Positions 45,510-53,815 of a stretch of DNA of 64,000 bases are shown in pieces. This DNA comes from Pseudoduganella armeniaca (GTDB lineage Bacteria > Pseudomonadota > Gammaproteobacteria > Burkholderiales > Burkholderiaceae_D): the NCBI RefSeq assembly GCF_003028855.1, contig NZ_CP028324.1, positions 3,782,001 through 3,846,000 on the forward strand. The letters run 5' to 3'. The notes under the pieces were generated by a model. The model was not told the origin of the DNA. It searched no databases and was given only the letters and a program-made list of their open reading frames with translations. The position numbers and the translations under genes are program-made. Position 1 is the first letter of the stretch. Each line of letters starts with the position of its first letter.

Positions 45510-45704
45510 ATGATGGAATCGAGCAACAGGCAGGGCATGGCGGACGGCGGCGCACAGATGAGCCAGCCGGCACCGTCCGGCGAAGGGCACGCGGACTTGC
45601 TGGAACTGTTCGGGCGCTGGGAAGTGCTGGCGGACAGCGACAGCGATCCGCGCGCCGGCGCGGCGCTCACGCCGTCATATAGCGGCGCAGCTCGGCCTCG
45701 CTGA
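45510..45704 (+). CDS. small hypothetical protein
   Basis: 64 residues beginning MMESSNRQGM, acidic in the middle (HADLLELFGRWEVLADSDSD). Preceded by an excellent ribosome site (TTGGAGGAACTGGT before the ATG), the chief support. Its last 38 bases overlap the reconstructed end of the convergent DUF455 gene, so its true C-terminus may be wrong if this stretch also lacks a base. Not recognised. Confidence 0.45.
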   Translation: MMESSNRQGMADGGAQMSQPAPSGEGHADLLELFGRWEVLADSDSDPRAGAALTPSYSGAARPR

Positions 45705-46472
45705 AGCCGGCCAGCCGGCGCGCATCGAGATTGAACGGCCCCTTGATGACGGGGCCTTGTAGCGTACGACCAACTCGTCGTAGGTGGCGGCCGGCTCCAG
45801 GCCCTGGCGCGCGCATAGCCAGCCGTACCAGCGGTTGCCGATGGCGACGTGGCCGACCTCGTCGCGCAGGATAATGTCGAGGATGCTTGCCGCGGCCTGG
45901 TCACCGGCCTGGGCCAGCTTGGCGCGCAGTGGCGGAATCGCGTCCAGGCCGCGCGCCTCCAGCGTGCGCGGCACCAGCGCCATGCGCGCCGTGACGTCGT
46001 CGCGCGTCTTCTCGACCATTTCCCACAGGCTGTCGTGGCCGGGGAAATCGCCGTAGCCATGGCCCAGCGTGGCCAGGTGCGCCGCCAGCAGCGAATAATG
46101 ATAGGCCTCTTCGCGCGCCACGCGCAGCCAGTCCGCGTAATAGTCGGGCGGCATGCCGGGGAAGCGCCACAGCGCGTCCAGCGCCAGGTTGACGGCGTTG
46201 AACTCGATGTGGGCCAGGGCGTGGATCAGCATCGCGCGCCCTTCCACCGTGGCCATGGAACGCCGCCCGACCAGGCGCGGCGGCACCAGCTCGGGCCGCG
46301 CGGGTCGGCCCGGCACCGGCAATGCCGTCGCCAGGATTGCCTCCGGATCGACGGGCAGCGCCCCCGCCGCGTGCGCCTGCGCCATCGCCTCGACGGCGGC
46401 CGTCTTGGCGACGGGGTCGGTTTCGGTCAGGCAGTACAGCGCGCGGGCGCGCAGCTCGGTGGGCATCGGCAT
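45667..46472 (-). CDS. DUF455 ferritin-like protein, with apparent frameshift near its end
   Basis: A ferritin-like helical bundle with carboxylate/His metal ligands in three segments: HIEFNAVNLALD, REEAYHYSLL and DEVGHVAIGNRW. This is the DUF455 family, related to tRNA hydroxylase MiaE. The frame breaks at the plus-strand GGGG of 45751-45754. One extra base restores VIKGPFNLDARRLAGFSE and a TGA at 45667-45669, the expected family C-terminus. Unrepaired, the frame drifts to 45675 with a nonsense tail. Function unknown; an oxygen-activating di-iron enzyme is plausible. Confidence 0.8.
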
Positions 46473-46541
46473 GAGGCAAGCAGCAATAAGGCAGCGTGAA
46501 AACGCGCAGTGTAGCAAAGCCGGCCGGCCCGGCGCCAGTTG

Positions 46542-47917
46542 TCAGCGTGCCGGCGCGACCCGCAGCACGACGCCGGACGTGCCTGTCAGCGTACCGCCGG
46601 CGCTGGCCAGTACGTACAACTCGCCGGCGGCATCCTGCGCCATGCCCAGCACGGCCAGGCCGAGCGGCTCACGCCGCTGCGCCACCAGCTTCTGCACTTC
46701 GTTACGCGCGCCGAGGGTGAGCAAGGTGCCGCTGCCGCTCGATCCGATATAGTCGGCGAAGACGTACTGGCCGCGCAGCGCGGCGATGCTGGCGCCGGTG
46801 TAGACGTAGCCGCCGATCACGGCCTGGCGCGCCACCGGGGCGCCAGCGCCATCGGCATGGTCGTATTCGGCCACCGGGTCGATCAGGCCGGCGGGAACGT
46901 TCGGGCTGTGGGCATACACGAAGCCGGGGCCGGTGCCATTGGCGTCGAACAGGAAGCTGCCTTCCTTGACGGGCCAGCCGTAGTTGCCGCCGGCGACGAT
47001 ATGGTTCACCTCCTCAATGGCGCCCTGCCCTACGTCGCCTGCCCACAGCGTGCCGTCCGGCCCGAACGCCATGCGGAACGGGTTGCGCAGGCCGAGCGCA
47101 TAGATTTCGTCGGCACCGGCGCGGCCGACAAACGGATTGTCGGCCGGAATGCCGTAGGCACCGTTGGCGGCATTATTGCCGAGCGGGTCGATCCGCAGGA
47201 TCTTGCCCAGCACATTGCCGGGCGCCAGGCTCTGGCCGTTGCCTTCGGGCGCGTGGCCCGGCCCTTGATCGTCACCCGCGCCGCCGTCGCCGAGCGCGAT
47301 GTACAGCAAGTTGTCCGGCCCGAAGGCCAGCGCACCCGCGTTATGGTTGCTTTGCGGCTGGTCGATGCGCATCAGCACGCGTGCGCTGGCGGGGTCGACC
47401 GTGCCGCCGCTGGCGCGCCATTCCGTCAGCACGCTCTGGTGGTTCGGCGCGACCCCGGGGGCTGGGTACTGAAGTCGGGCGCGGGGCCGGCCGGCTCCGA
47501 CGTGTACGTGTACAGCCGGCCGTTGCGCGCGTAGTCCGGGTGGAACGCCAGGCCCAGCAGGCCGCGTTCGTCGCGGCTGCCCAACCGGACGAGACGTTCG
47601 CGCACGTCCAGGAACGACGTGCGCGCGTTCTTTTGCACGGCCTGCGGCCCCGCCGGCGCGCGCCAGACGATGCCGATCTGGTCCACCACGTACAGATTGC
47701 CCGGTTCGCCCGGCGCCACCGTCGCCGCCACCGGCGACACCAGGCCATCGAGCAGCGGCCGCAGCGTTACGCTCGCGGGGCTGTTGGGCAATGGCGCGGG
47801 AATCGGGTCTTCCAGCTTCGTGTGCTGGGCCAGCGCGGCGGGCAGCGCCGCGGCCAGCGTCAACAGCATGGCGGTTTGGCACAGCAAGGGGCGAATCGCG
47901 TTTCCGGAACGAACCAT
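46542..47917 (-). CDS. PQQ-dependent soluble aldose/sorbosone-type sugar dehydrogenase, with apparent frameshift
   Basis: The N-terminal half has a signal peptide (to about residue 30, LAAALPAALAQ) and propeller strands (LLDGLVSPVAATVAPGEPGNLYVVDQIG). The C-terminal half carries the hallmark HNAGALAFGPDNLLYIALGDGG and NPFRMAFGPDGTLWAGDVGQ. The two halves lie in different frames joining at the C5G4 run 47452-47462; one added base fuses them (about 458 residues). Members oxidise aldoses in the periplasm using PQQ, passing electrons to the respiratory chain. No pqq genes are in view. Confidence 0.8.
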
Positions 47918-48051
47918 GGCAGCCTCCGTTGAGTGGGTTATCGGAAAAGCATGCGCCGTTATCGCTCGCCCGACAAGCGCGATTTGCTGGCGTCGCCGGG
48001 CCGCGGCATTGCCAGGCAAGAAACAAGCTATTTCATCGGGATCGGGGCGCA

Positions 48052-48078
48052 CCAAAAAAAACCGCCCCGAAGGGCGGC
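48052..48078 (-). terminator. Rho-independent terminator of the first KGG gene
   Basis: Read on the minus strand, CCGCCC-ttcg-GGGCGG is followed by a run of T. It lies about 35 bases beyond the KGG gene stop. The same structure occurs after the second KGG gene. Confidence 0.85.
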
Positions 48079-48110
48079 AAGCTACTCTCTCGCATCAGGG
48101 GACGACAGCA

Positions 48111-48506
48111 TTAACGCTTGTCGTTCTTGTGGCTCTGGCGTCCAGCCTGGGCATGCTGTTCCGGCGTGCCGCCGCGGGTGCCGCCATTGCCGGCGTTATT
48201 GCCGGCGTCATTGCCGCCGCGGTTGCCACTGCCGTTGCCGCTCTGGCTGTTACCGTCGTTCTTGTGGCTCATCGAGCCGGCGCGACGCGCCTCTTCCGAC
48301 GTGAACTCGTGCGCCGTGCCGGCGGCGTGGGCCGCCCGGCCGCCTTCGCTGGCGATCTCGCGCTGGCGCTGCGGATCCATCGAGGCGAAACCGCGGTTGC
48401 TGGTGTCGCCCGACTGGCTGTTGCCGCGATTACCGGACTGGCTGTTGCCTTCGTTTTTGGTGAACTGGTTGTTGCCTTGCGGGTTGTTGTTGCGATTCGA
48501 TGCCAT
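48111..48506 (-). CDS. KGG-repeat stress-induced protein, copy 1
   Basis: 131 residues, very hydrophilic and Asn/Gly/Ser-rich, probably disordered. It contains variants of the KGG motif: FASMDPQRQREIASEGGRAAH, then HEFTSEEARRAGSMSHKN. An NSQSG repeat occurs several times. KGG proteins (YciG/GsiB/ConX type) accumulate in stress or stationary phase; mechanism unknown. Ribosome site TTAAGGAGAAACATC is strong. A 144-residue paralogue at 50761 shares upstream and downstream sequence. Confidence 0.88.
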   Translation of the reverse strand: MASNRNNNPQGNNQFTKNEGNSQSGNRGNSQSGDTSNRGFASMDPQRQREIASEGGRAAHAAGTAHEFTSEEARRAGSMSHKNDGNSQSGNGSGNRGGNDAGNNAGNGGTRGGTPEQHAQAGRQSHKNDKR

Positions 48507-48772
48507 GATGTTTCTCCTTAAGCGTTAAAGACATTCAGGTTGACATTGCATCCCTTCGGCGACCTTGTGTGTATCGCGTCGAGGTAGGTCCATCTTAAAG
48601 GCAGGGCCGCGGCCTCTTTATCAGTCGTCCGGCTGGCGGCCCGTAGGAGCACGGCGCACGGCCGGGTCGGAACCACCATGCAGCGCCAGCAACACTCGAG
48701 ATGACGAAATTGTCATCCTGTCCGGCCGCGCGCACGGGCATGATCGGCGCTCTCGATTTTTTTCCGACCGCC

Positions 48773-49192
48773 ATGACGACTTCCCTCTTCCGTTCCGTTC
48801 TTCCCACTGTATTCGCGCTGGCGCTGGCTTTCGGCGCGCAAGCGCAGCCCGCCAATCCGCTCAGCGTGCACGTCCTCGACATGCAAACCGGCGAGCCCAC
48901 GGCCGGCATCGCCGTCACGCTCGAACAGCGCAGGGGCGACAGCTGGCGAGAACTGGCCAGCGCGAGTACCGATGCGCAGGGCCGCATCGCGGCGCTGTAC
49001 CCCGCCGGTCAGCCATTCAGCAAGGGCGACTACCGCATCGTGTTCCGGACCGGCGAGCACTACGCGCGCACCGGCCAGGCCAGCTTCTTTCCCCGCATCC
49101 CAGTGGAGTTCACGGTGACGGCGACGGAACGGCATTACCATATTCCGCTGCTGCTGAGTCCGTTCGGTTACTCGACCTACCGGGGCAACTGA
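48773..49192 (+). CDS. uraH: periplasmic 5-hydroxyisourate hydrolase (transthyretin-related)
   Basis: 139 residues with a signal peptide (about 1-24, GAQA). The mature part is the transthyretin-like HIUase: VHVLD (His33), Arg71 in DAQGRI, HYHIPLLLSPFGY (His123) and the C-terminal YSTYRG(N). The usual last residue of the YRGS signature is replaced by Asn. It hydrolyses 5-hydroxyisourate in urate breakdown. The start at 48773 gives the signal peptide; an upstream in-frame start would not. No purine genes nearby, and an inverted repeat (GATGAC...GTCATC, 48700-48717) precedes it. Confidence 0.9.
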   Translation: MTTSLFRSVLPTVFALALAFGAQAQPANPLSVHVLDMQTGEPTAGIAVTLEQRRGDSWRELASASTDAQGRIAALYPAGQPFSKGDYRIVFRTGEHYARTGQASFFPRIPVEFTVTATERHYHIPLLLSPFGYSTYRGN

Positions 49193-49213
49193 GAGCGGCG
49201 CCGCTTGGCGCGC

Positions 49214-49241
49214 TTGCGCATTGCGCATTGCGTATTGCGCC
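49214..49241. repeat. four tandem 7-bp repeats
   Basis: TTGCGCA, TTGCGCA, TTGCGTA and TTGCGCC follow each other directly after uraH. Non-coding short tandem repeat; could vary in copy number. Confidence 0.7.
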
Positions 49242-49339
49242 AGAGGAAAGGCGCTGTTCGCGTTGAGTGATGGAACTCGCTGCCAGCCGGGCTCTCTGAA
49301 CTTCTGTTGAGCTACTTCGTGTGGAACAGGAGGCCGGCA

Positions 49340-49453
49340 ATGGACGGGATCGATTTCCGGGGAATCATGGCGGCGCTGCGCGAGCGCCAGCTTTCGTATG
49401 ACAGGGTCGCTTCGTTGCAGGCGCTCCTGGCAACGGTGTCGCACGCCGGTTAA
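49340..49453 (+). CDS. 37-residue ORF resembling the N-terminus of an IS1595-family transposase
   Basis: MDGIDFRGIMAALRERQLS... to ...LLATVSHAG, with an AGGAGG ribosome site six bases before the ATG. Its beginning (MDxxxFRxIMxxLxxLxxxQ-like) recalls the leader of IS1595 transposases and the MDSRQFQAMQAQ start of the transposase 350 bases downstream. Either a small peptide gene or a remnant of an older copy. The remainder of 49193-49603 holds only the 7-bp repeat array. Confidence 0.4.
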   Translation: MDGIDFRGIMAALRERQLSYDRVASLQALLATVSHAG

Positions 49454-49603
49454 TGCCTGAGCTTGATCTAGGGCGCCGCCGGCAGGCCGCCTTACCCCGT
49501 TGCGCCTGCGAGCGTTGCCACCGCGGCGGCACCGTACCGCCCGGGCTGATAGCGACATTGGCGGCCCAGGAAGGTTCCGTGCCTAGACACAACTTCCTGC
49601 TAA

Positions 49604-50709
49604 GGCGCTGTGCCCCGGTCCCAATGAACTTTCCAGCTCAACCACGGTCTTACCCATCAGTCAGCTGAACCGGACGGGAGGAACCATGGACTCGCGGCAA
49701 TTCCAGGCAATGCAGGCGCAGGTGCGACAACTGCTGGTTGAACTGACCGGCAAGCAGGTCGACGAGCTGCGCGAGATGTTCGACCGCTGCACGTCGCTGG
49801 CCGACTGCCTGGCGATCATTGAGGCGCGCGGCAACCGGATGCGCCGTTGTCCCCACTGCCAGGGCGAGCGCCTGTACCGCCATGGCGTCTTCTACGGCCT
49901 GCAGCGTTATCGCTGCCGCGAGTGCGGCGCCAGCTTCAATGCGCTGACCGGCACGCCGCTGGCGTTCATCCGGCTGCGCGAGAAATGGCTGCCGTTCCTG
50001 CAATGCATGCTGAACTCGATGACGGTGCGTGGGGCGGCACAGGCCGTCGGCATCCATCGCAACACGAGCTTTCGCTGGCGCCATCGCTTCACCATGATGG
50101 CCAAGGATGCGCGGGCGTTGCCGCTGGGCGGCATTGTCGAGGCGGACGAAACATATATCGTGGAATCGCAGAAGGGCTCGCGCAACCTGACGCGGCCGGC
50201 GCGCCGACGTGGCGGCACCGCCAGCCACCGTGGCCCCGGCAAGGAGCATGACTGCATCCTGGTCGCGTGCGACCGGACCGGCAAGGCGAGCGATTTCATC
50301 GCGGGGCGTGGGCCGGTGACGGCCTCACAATTACAGCAATGCCTGCCACCGGTGCTGGCGCCAGGCGTCCTGCTGGCGACCGACGGGGCCGTTGCGTACA
50401 AGGCGTTTGCCAGGGCGACCGGAATCCAGCACCGCGCCGTTAATGTCGCGGCCGGGGTGCGCGTGGTGGACGAGGTCATCCACGTCCAGACCGTCAACAG
50501 CTATCACAGCCGCTTCAAGGGCTGGCTGCGCCGCTTCCACGGTGTCGCCAGCAAATACCTGCCCAACTACCTGGGCTGGCGCCATGCCCTCGATGCCGGG
50601 CGCGTGCCGACACCGCAGCATTTCCTGCGCGCAGTCCTGTTTCTCCTCGTCATTTGACCGCCAGGAGCGATGCCAGCAGGCTACTTCATTGGGACCGGGG
50701 CACAGCGCC
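49604..50709 (+). mobile_element. IS1595-family insertion sequence, intact, 1106 bp
   Basis: Perfect 25-bp terminal inverted repeats lie at 49604-49628 (starts GGCGCTGTGCCCCGG) and 50685-50709 (ends CCGGGGCACAGCGCC), enclosing a single transposase gene. The usual 8-bp target duplication is not seen (CCTGCTAA left, CAAAGAAA right), so the element may have recombined or the site decayed. It abuts the terminator of KGG copy 2. A degenerate relative of the right end lies at about 48031-48053 beside KGG copy 1. Confidence 0.85.
49686..50657 (+). CDS. IS1595-family (ISXO2-like) transposase
   Basis: 323 residues. An N-terminal zinc ribbon (Cys55, Cys58, Cys77, Cys80) is followed by the ISXO2-like catalytic domain with Asp154 (EADETY), Asp233 (ATDGAVAYK) and Asn271 (VNSYHSRFKGWLR), the DDN-type triad of the group. 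Apparently intact. The gene lies entirely between the terminal inverted repeats. Confidence 0.9.
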   Translation: MDSRQFQAMQAQVRQLLVELTGKQVDELREMFDRCTSLADCLAIIEARGNRMRRCPHCQGERLYRHGVFYGLQRYRCRECGASFNALTGTPLAFIRLREKWLPFLQCMLNSMTVRGAAQAVGIHRNTSFRWRHRFTMMAKDARALPLGGIVEADETYIVESQKGSRNLTRPARRRGGTASHRGPGKEHDCILVACDRTGKASDFIAGRGPVTASQLQQCLPPVLAPGVLLATDGAVAYKAFARATGIQHRAVNVAAGVRVVDEVIHVQTVNSYHSRFKGWLRRFHGVASKYLPNYLGWRHALDAGRVPTPQHFLRAVLFLLVI

Positions 50710-50713
50710 CAAA

Positions 50714-50743
50714 GAAAAACCGCCCCGAAGGGCGGTTGCTTTC
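50714..50743 (-). terminator. Rho-independent terminator of the second KGG gene
   Basis: On the minus strand CCGCCC-ttcg-GGGCGG is followed by TTTTTC. Adjacent to the right end of the insertion sequence. Confidence 0.85.
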
Positions 50744-50760
50744 ATCCCGAACGACGCTGA

Positions 50761-51195
50761 TCAGCGGTCGTTCTTGTGGCTCTGCCGGCCAGCCTGGGCA
50801 TGCTGCTCGGGCGTGCCGCCCTGCGTGCCGCGGCCACCCTGGTTGCCGCCCTGGTTACCGCCACCCTGGTTGCCGCCGCGGCCGCCGCCATTACCCTCGT
50901 TGCCGCTCTGACGGTTGCCGTCGTTCTTGTGGCTCATCGAGCCGGCGCGGCGCGCCTCTTCCGACGTGAACTCGTGGGCATTGCCCGAAGCGTGGGCTGC
51001 ACGGCCGCCCTCGCTGGCGATCTCGCGCTGGCGTTCCGGATCCATCGAGGCGAAGCCGCGGTTACTGGTATCGCCCGACTGGCTGTTGCCGCGGTTGCCC
51101 GACTGGCTGTTGCCGCGGTTGCCGGACTGGCTGTTGCCGCTGTCCTTGGTGAACTGGTTATTGCCTTGCGGGTTGTTGTTGCGATTCGATGCCAT
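50761..51195 (-). CDS. KGG-repeat stress-induced protein, copy 2
   Basis: 144 residues, close paralogue of the gene at 48111. The N-terminal half is nearly identical (MASNRNNNPQGNNQFTK, three NSQSG/NRG units instead of two), the KGG core FASMDPERQREIASEGGRAAH is conserved, and the Gly/Asn-rich tail is longer (GGNQGGGNQGG). It has the same ribosome site and about 60 bases of matching upstream sequence. A lineage-specific duplication whose repeat units have expanded. Confidence 0.88.
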   Translation of the reverse strand: MASNRNNNPQGNNQFTKDSGNSQSGNRGNSQSGNRGNSQSGDTSNRGFASMDPERQREIASEGGRAAHASGNAHEFTSEEARRAGSMSHKNDGNRQSGNEGNGGGRGGNQGGGNQGGNQGGRGTQGGTPEQHAQAGRQSHKNDR

Positions 51196-51475
51196 GATGT
51201 TTCTCCTTAAGCGTTAAAAACATTTCAGGTTGACATTGCATCCCGTCGGCGACCTGCCGTTGCCGTGTGGCTGGCGTGTCGCGTTAAGGTGATGCCATGG
51301 TAACGACGAGCGAACTTTGTTTTTATAAGCCGTCCGGCTAGCTGGGCGTAGGACGATGCCTTACTGCCGGGTCGGAGCGTTCACGCAAGCATTGCAACAT
51401 TGAAGCCACCGTCCTGCATCGCCAAGACTGGCCCCATGTCGGGTCCGGCCCAGGCGATACGGCGGGCGGTATGAC

Positions 51476-52653
51476 TTACACCGTGACCACGCCCGCACCA
51501 GCGGCAGCGCGGCAGACGTACACGGTGGCCTGCTGGCCTGCCGGTCCGCGGTACTCGCGCGCCACGGCGGCGCGGACGGCCTCCACCTGCTCCGCCGGCA
51601 CCAGTGCCACCACGCAGCCGCCGAAGCCGCCGCCCGTCATGCGCACGCCGCCGCTGCGACCGATCACCCGGCCCACGATCTCGACCAGCTGGTCGATCAA
51701 CGGCACGGTGATCTCGAAGTCGTCGCGCATCGACACGTGCGACGCGGCCATCAGCTCGCCCATGCGCGCCAGGTCGCCCGCCGCCAGCGCCTCACCGGCC
51801 GCCTCGACACGCGCGTTCTCGGTGACCACGTGGCGGGCGCGGCGCAAGGCCAGCGGATCGAGCTCGCCGCCGCGCGCTTCCAGCATGGCCAGGTCGACGT
51901 CGCGCAAGGCCCGCACGCCGAAGTGGCGCGCCACCGCCTCGCACTGGTGGCGCCGCGTGTTGTATTCGCTGTCCACCAGGCCGCGCTCCACGTGCGAGTG
52001 GAAGATCATGATGGCGGCGCCCGCGGGAATCGGCACCGGCCGCGTTGCCAGCGAGCGGCAGTCGATCAGCAGCGCATGTCCCTCGACGCCGCAGGCCGAG
52101 ATGATCTGGTCCATATTGCCGCACTTGCAGCCGACGAAGTCGTTCTCGGCTTGCTGCGCGATCAGCGCGATGTCGATCGGGCTCAGGCCCTCGAAACCCG
52201 GCAAGGTGGCGAACACGCGCCCCACCGCCACCGACAGCGAGGCCGACGACGACAGGCCCGCGCCCTGCGGCACGTTGCCCGAGATCGCCAGGTCCAGCCC
52301 GCGCATCGGCAGGCCGCGCTTGACCAGCACGTCGATGACGCCGCGCACGTAGTTGGCCCACATCGGTTCGGCCAGGCGCTCGATCGGCGCGTCCAGGCTG
52401 AATTCGTCGATGGCGTTGGCGTAATCGGCCGCGACGATGCGCACCGTGCGGTCGGCCCGTTCGCTGGCCGCGATCACGGTGCGGTAGTCGATCGCGCACG
52501 GCAGCACCAGGCCGTCGTTGTAGTCGGTATGCTCGCCGATCAGGTTGACACGGCCCGGCGCCTGCACGACCACGGCCGGGTTGGTGCCGAACACGGCGGC
52601 GAAGGCGGCGCGGGCGCGCGCGCCAGGGTGGATGGGACCACGGAATCATTCAT
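51476..52653 (-). CDS. galK: galactokinase, with apparent frameshift near the N-terminus
   Basis: GHMP kinase converting galactose to galactose-1-phosphate. Hallmarks: VQAPGRVNLIGEHTDYNDG, PQGAGLSSSASLSVAVG (ATP loop) and RMTGGGFGGC near the C-terminus. The real start is MNDSVVPSTLARA at 52653, whose ATG overlaps the galT stop by eight bases. The frame then breaks at the plus-strand GGG of 52612-52614, and one added base joins it to RAAFAAVFGTNPAVV. Read literally only the frame from 52594 is open. Reconstructed about 392 residues. Confidence 0.9.
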
Positions 52654-53713
52654 CTTGTTCTTGCTTGTCGTTGGGTTGAAGGTAATGGACTTCCGGCTGG
52701 GTGCGCAGCTGGGCCGCCGCCTGTTCCGGCGTCAGGTCGCGCTGGGCCTCGGCCAGCATCTCGAAGCCGACCATGAACTTGCGCACCGTCGCCGAGCGCA
52801 GCAGCGGCGGATAGAAGTGCGCGTGCAGTTGCCAGGCCGGCGACGGTTGCGCGCCGGCGGTCTGCTCATAGGGCGCGCCGTGCCAGCCCATCGAATACGG
52901 GAACGACGTCTTGAACAGGTTGTCGTAGCGCGTCGTCAGGCGTTTCAGCACGACGGCCAGGTCGGCCCGTTGCGGCTGCGTCAGCTGCTCCAGCCGTTGC
53001 ACCGGGAAGCGCGGCAGCAGCAGCGTCTCGAAGGGCCAGCTGGCCCAGTACGGCACCACGGCCAGCCAGAACGCGCTTTGCACCACCACGCGCTCGCCAT
53101 CCGCCTCGCGCTCGGCATAATCGAGCAGCAGCGAACGGCCATGCTTGGCCTGGTAGGCATTCTGTTCCCGGTCTTCCGCCGCCGGCAGGTTGGGCAGGAA
53201 GCTGTTGGCCCAGATCTGGCCGTGCGGGTGCGGATTCGAGCAGCCCATCGCGGCGCCCTTGTTTTCGAACACCTGGACCCAGCGGTAGCTACGCCCCAGC
53301 TCCTCGGCCTGGGCACACCAGGTGTCGATCACTTGCTCGATGGCGGCCGCCGACAGCTGCGGCAACGTGGCGCTGTGGTCCGGCGAGAAGCAGATCACGC
53401 GGCTGGTGCCGCGCACGCTCATCGTGCGCATCAGCGGATCGGTATCGGGCGCCGCGTCGGGCGTATCGGGCATGAGCGCCGCGAAATCGTTGTCGAACAC
53501 ATAGGTGCCCGTGTAGTCGGGATTCTTCACGCCGTTGACGCGGGTATTGCCGGCGCACAGGTAGCAGGTGGGATCGTGCGAGGGTTTCGGGCTATTGTCC
53601 GGGGCCTCCTGCGCGCCCTGCCACGGCCGCTTGGCGCGGTGCGGCGACACGAGCACCCATTCGCCCGTCAGCGGGTTGAAGCGGCGATGCGGATGATCTG
53701 ATGGATTGAACAT
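52646..53713 (-). CDS. galT: galactose-1-phosphate uridylyltransferase
   Basis: 355 residues. HPHGQ (His162-Gln166) carries the uridylylated nucleophile His164, and Cys50/Cys53 (CYLC) match the metal site. Exchanges UMP between UDP-glucose and galactose-1-phosphate in the Leloir pathway. The ATG at 53713 with AAGGAAAACC before it gives the usual FNPSDHPHRRFNPLTGEWVLVSPHR start; a longer frame to 53740 is less likely. Overlaps galK and follows the symporter, giving a three-gene galactose operon. galE is not present here. Confidence 0.95.
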   Translation of the reverse strand: MFNPSDHPHRRFNPLTGEWVLVSPHRAKRPWQGAQEAPDNSPKPSHDPTCYLCAGNTRVNGVKNPDYTGTYVFDNDFAALMPDTPDAAPDTDPLMRTMSVRGTSRVICFSPDHSATLPQLSAAAIEQVIDTWCAQAEELGRSYRWVQVFENKGAAMGCSNPHPHGQIWANSFLPNLPAAEDREQNAYQAKHGRSLLLDYAEREADGERVVVQSAFWLAVVPYWASWPFETLLLPRFPVQRLEQLTQPQRADLAVVLKRLTTRYDNLFKTSFPYSMGWHGAPYEQTAGAQPSPAWQLHAHFYPPLLRSATVRKFMVGFEMLAEAQRDLTPEQAAAQLRTQPEVHYLQPNDKQEQDE

Positions 53714-53738
53714 GGTTTTCCTTACGAAACTGAACATC

Positions 53739-53764
53739 ACTGGCGGAGTCTTTGCCCCGCCAGT
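53739..53764. promoter_or_regulatory. hairpin between the symporter gene and galT
   Basis: ACTGGCGG and CCGCCAGT, 8-bp perfect arms with a ten-base loop, lie 26-51 bases before galT inside the operon. Without a U-tract it is more likely an RNA-processing or stability hairpin that adjusts galT/galK expression than a terminator. Confidence 0.45.
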
Positions 53765-53815
53765 CTAAACAAAACAGCGCGGCGGGTCGCACGCCAGAGC
53801 GTGCGCCGCGCTCGG

